Shown here one piece after another: positions 61,785 to 64,000 of a DNA stretch of 64,000 bases (its first letter is position 1; each line of letters opens with the position of its first letter). The DNA comes from an uncultured Bacteroides sp. (lineage in GTDB: Bacteria; Bacteroidota; Bacteroidia; Bacteroidales; Bacteroidaceae), in NCBI RefSeq assembly GCF_910586915.1, contig NZ_CAJULN010000011.1:31608-95607 (forward strand). The letters are read 5' to 3'. The notes under the pieces are model-generated. The model did no database searches and had not been told where the DNA came from. It saw only the letters and a list, made by a program, of their open reading frames with translations. The translations under genes were made by a program, and so were the position numbers.

Positions 61785-62773
61785 AATTCACATTTAGCCA
61801 ATACATAATCGGGATTACCGCCTATCATATATAATACATTGCTATTTCTATTAGCAGCTATTCGCATGATAGGCATCCCTACATCTACAATCTTTAATAA
61901 ACATCCCGTATAATCATACAAAAACACAGTGCGAGGACATTTACTTATATTACGACGAACCGTAGTTTCATCCATAGGATCTGTTTCACGGTCACGCTCC
62001 AAAGTTATAATATAATCTTTACTCATACAGACATCACGCATTCCCCTTATTTTTCTATCAAAAACTATTCTATCATCTGCAATGATATAGTTTTCTTCAT
62101 TCCCCTTATGCTCCCATTGTAAGGTAAAAGTTGTTTTATCTCTCTTATATAAAGCTAAATACGGAAAATTAAAAGAAGTAAAAACAAATAATCCTTTCAC
62201 CGGGTCATATGACTGATAGCTGCCAATATGCTGTTTCATTTCAGGTATCGGATAAACACCCCAAAAAGATTCCTGCCCATTTATCATTGTGCGAAAATAT
62301 ACATCCGAACCATCATCAGTAGATTCAATATACAAATCATGGTCCATTTTTTCCATCTTCATTTCTTTTTCTTTACCTGTCACTTCACAAAATGGTTCTT
62401 TACCACTTAACAAACTATCAATAGACAAGTAACCGACTGTCTTTCCATTAGCGTCTACTGCGAAAATTTGACGATTGACACAACATCTGTTAATCACAGG
62501 TGTAACAAATTCTTTAGGTCCCTCTCCTACCTTTCCCATTACCCCCAATTCTTCACCGGTTAATGAATTATGTATATGCAAGAAATAATCGCGCGCAAAG
62601 GGATCAGACCAAACCAAATAATTGTCGACCAAGAGCAAATCTCCAGGCATCATCGTAAATATTTCATCATTCAGCACTTGCGACTGCAAGTTGATTCTTT
62701 GAATAGTAGTTTTTTTCGATTCACAAGAACTAATCAAAAAAAAGACAAAAATTATAATTATGTTTTTATACAT
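61781..62773 (-). CDS. Beta-propeller lipoprotein (TolB-like, BF3164-like)
   Basis: A 330-residue lipoprotein (lipobox ISSC, Cys17). Propeller signs: DLLLVDNYLVWSDPFARDYFLHIHNSLTGE then MGKVGEGPKEFVTPV, and a C-terminal MRIAANRNSNVLYMIGGN blade. It is the first propeller gene after the NVEALA peptide gene at 62.9 kb (77 bp gap) and overlaps the next gene by 4 bp. Confidence 0.82.
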   Translation of the reverse strand: MYKNIIIIFVFFLISSCESKKTTIQRINLQSQVLNDEIFTMMPGDLLLVDNYLVWSDPFARDYFLHIHNSLTGEELGVMGKVGEGPKEFVTPVINRCCVNRQIFAVDANGKTVGYLSIDSLLSGKEPFCEVTGKEKEMKMEKMDHDLYIESTDDGSDVYFRTMINGQESFWGVYPIPEMKQHIGSYQSYDPVKGLFVFTSFNFPYLALYKRDKTTFTLQWEHKGNEENYIIADDRIVFDRKIRGMRDVCMSKDYIITLERDRETDPMDETTVRRNISKCPRTVFLYDYTGCLLKIVDVGMPIMRIAANRNSNVLYMIGGNPDYVLAKCEL

Positions 62774-62850
62774 AGTAGTCTTTAATTATAAAGCTACCTT
62801 AGCAGATTAATCTAAATGATTTTCTCTTAAGGTAGCTTATTTCAAATCAA

Positions 62851-63120
62851 TTATTCCCTCCAATGATTGCAAGTACCTCTGGTTTCACAAGAACTATTAA
62901 CAGAAGCCTGATAAGTATAGTGTATGCCATTACACACACAACACTCCCGACTATCCGAGGGCTCACAATTTCCTCCTGATGATTCGCCTTGAGCCAACGC
63001 CTCCATATTTACTATAACCAAATTTGATAGTTTCACATCATTCTGTGAAGTATATACATTATATCCCGCAACAGCAGCAATAGCAACAACTGCAATACAA
63101 CCCATTATTTTCGTTTTCAT
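62851..63120 (-). CDS. NVEALA family peptide precursor, cysteine-rich
   Basis: An 89-residue precursor: basic start and hydrophobic segment (about 6-20), a spacer, then the family motif NMEALA at 38-43. The part after the motif (QGESSGG onwards, 46 residues) has six cysteines (52, 60, 61, 63, 78, 84), enough for three disulfides. The family (NVEALA, Pfam PF14055) is a Bacteroidetes group of small exported peptides of unknown function. The start at 63120 gives a compact leader; an in-frame ATG at 63156 is less likely. ALA before QGE also fits a signal peptidase I site. Confidence 0.85.
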   Translation of the reverse strand: MKTKIMGCIAVVAIAAVAGYNVYTSQNDVKLSNLVIVNMEALAQGESSGGNCEPSDSRECCVCNGIHYTYQASVNSSCETRGTCNHWRE

Positions 63121-63327
63121 ATTCGATTTTTTTATTAATAATTTTTCATTTCTCATATTTCTGTATTTATCATTTCAACAGAATAGCAATCGTTTGCTAC
63201 ATTAACTTATTATTCTTATGTTTGCATCAAAATCTGTTTAAAGGTTTGGGAGCAGGTGATATATAAACAAATCCGGAAAGATTAATAGATTCATCATCCT
63301 GCTCCTTTTAATCGGGTTAACTATCTC

Positions 63328-63535
63328 TCATACATTACCAAAGCTAAACTTTAGCATCGGTTGGTCGTTATTCACATCTGTCACCATTATAGTTTTAGTA
63401 GCTTCATCCATCAATACCATATATATAATGGTTGAGCACATATTTACACAAATGCTCTCCTTTCAAACTAAGCACATTTCTCGCAGTCAGAAAAAGCACC
63501 TGTTGTCTTACTATCTCCTTTAAAGAATGTCGCGT
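63328..63535 (-). pseudogene. Decayed copy of the 3' end of the propeller gene at 58.8 kb
   Basis: Minus strand ends in a stop after FSFGN as the intact gene ends FSFGG. The stretch shares ACATCTGTC, TTTTAGTAGCTTCATCCA and ATATAATGGT with 58806-59010, then a two-base loss shifts the frame and similarity fades. The upstream part (63190-63265) is also related to 58733-58800, so a larger block was duplicated. The gap 63121-63537 holds nothing else that I recognise. Confidence 0.78.
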
Positions 63536-63537
63536 GC

Positions 63538-63768
63538 TCAATCTAAACTATAGGGTATAAAAACATACTTTACATTTTCGTGGTGTAAAGGGCAATCTAC
63601 AGAACCAGTACCAATACACATGGTTGTAGGAGTTTCACCAGCAGCCAATGCTTCCACATTATTCAATAAAATAACATTCTGCAAATTGTCTTCCTCGTTT
63701 TTTCTGCAAAAGAAAGTAGCAACCAACACAAGCAAAGAAAGAATTCCAAATCTCAATAACTTTTTCAT
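63538..63768 (-). CDS. NVEALA family peptide precursor
   Basis: A 76-residue precursor: hydrophobic segment (about 7-20) ending at Cys21, spacer, NNVEALA (motif at 37-42), then AGETPTT and a 34-residue tail with two cysteines (51 and 59). Same family as the peptide at 62851-63120, but with a different tail. It is the first gene after the promoter at 63.8 kb, so the peptides head the cluster of propeller lipoproteins. Whether Cys21 is lipidated or simply part of the leader is unclear. Confidence 0.82.
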   Translation of the reverse strand: MKKLLRFGILSLLVLVATFFCRKNEEDNLQNVILLNNVEALAAGETPTTMCIGTGSVDCPLHHENVKYVFIPYSLD

Positions 63769-63796
63769 ACTATGATATAATTTGATTAATTTCGTC

Positions 63797-63828
63797 TAAA
63801 GATAGATATCCGGTTCGAATGCCGCAAA
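63797..63828 (-). promoter_or_regulatory. Bacteroides promoter of the NVEALA-propeller cluster
   Basis: Minus strand TTTG (63828-63825), 20-bp spacer, TATCTTTA (63804-63797), a one-base variant of TAnnTTTG. The NVEALA start codon at 63768 follows 28 bp later. Confidence 0.7.
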
Positions 63829-63849
63829 TTAATGTCATGAGAAATTGTG

Positions 63850-63883
63850 AAATTCGCTGTGAGAAAATTCTCACAGCGAATTT
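63850..63883. repeat. Perfect inverted repeat upstream of the NVEALA cluster promoter
   Basis: A 16-bp stem, from AATTCGCTGTGAGAA to its complement with only 2 bp between the arms, 22 bp upstream of the -33 box of the NVEALA promoter. Either an operator or a terminator for a gene beyond the right edge; the U-tract is weak. Confidence 0.65.
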
Positions 63884-64000
63884 TATCGGTGAAATGGTAC
63901 TTTTACACAATTAAAGAATAGCTGCTTTTTGACGTTTTAACATCAGTATTTACAACCGATTATTACTCAATAATTTGCAACTAATAAGTCAGAAATATGG

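Overview
The window is chromosomal DNA of a gut Bacteroides close to B. thetaiotaomicron. The evidence is: promoters of the Bacteroides type (-7 TAnnTTTG, often with -33 TTTG 19-21 bp upstream), almost no Shine-Dalgarno sites, a SusC/SusD pair, NVEALA peptides with 6-bladed propeller lipoproteins, and an enterobactin-type xenosiderophore operon (xusABC) next to pfkA. No phage, CRISPR array or intact IS is present. There is one tRNA gene, tRNA-Ser(GGA).

Layout. 1-5.8 kb (mostly minus strand): a TonB-energising exbB/membrane protein/exbD/exbD operon (cut at the left edge), tRNA-Ser, tatD, an unknown gene, a polyprenyl diphosphate synthase and tonB. 6-8.7 kb (plus): cmk, ispH, pfkA. 9.2-14.2 kb (minus): xusA-xusB-xusC. 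14.4-19.2 kb (minus): aconitase, isocitrate dehydrogenase and citrate synthase as one operon feeding 2-oxoglutarate synthesis, divergent from an Upf1-like helicase. 21.3-27.5 kb (minus): the branched-chain amino acid operon ilvD-ilvB-ilvN-thioesterase-ilvC. Its leader encodes a 25-residue peptide, 11 of whose residues are Leu, Val or Ile, followed by mutually exclusive antiterminator and terminator hairpins, so this is a classical translation-coupled attenuator. 27.8-32.4 kb: a SlyD-like isomerase, cysteine desulfidase, chorismate synthase and an M20 dipeptidase. 33-40.5 kb: a SusC/SusD pair facing a secreted endonuclease/exonuclease/phosphatase-metallophosphatase fusion. 40.5-48.8 kb: topoisomerase III, the two methylmalonyl-CoA mutase subunits and an aspartate-alanine-exchanger-type transporter.

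48.9-63.8 kb (all minus) is the accessory part. From a promoter at about 63.8 kb run two NVEALA peptides, a set of propeller lipoproteins (seven in the region, one frameshifted), a DUF1573 lipoprotein with a CxxC motif, a transglutaminase-like/discoidin protein, a small signal peptidase I and an O-antigen-ligase-like TPR membrane protein. Three gene remnants inside it (3' end of a propeller gene, 3' end of the DUF1573 gene, internal piece of the transglutaminase gene) record repeated duplication and decay. This cluster is the best candidate for an undescribed system, probably export, processing and surface binding of small peptides; that function is inference.

A repeat of about 220 bp occurs at 32.5 kb and 50.2 kb. 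Its flanks align in direct orientation, but its 92-bp palindromic core, bounded by perfect 16-bp inverted repeats, is in opposite orientation in the two copies.
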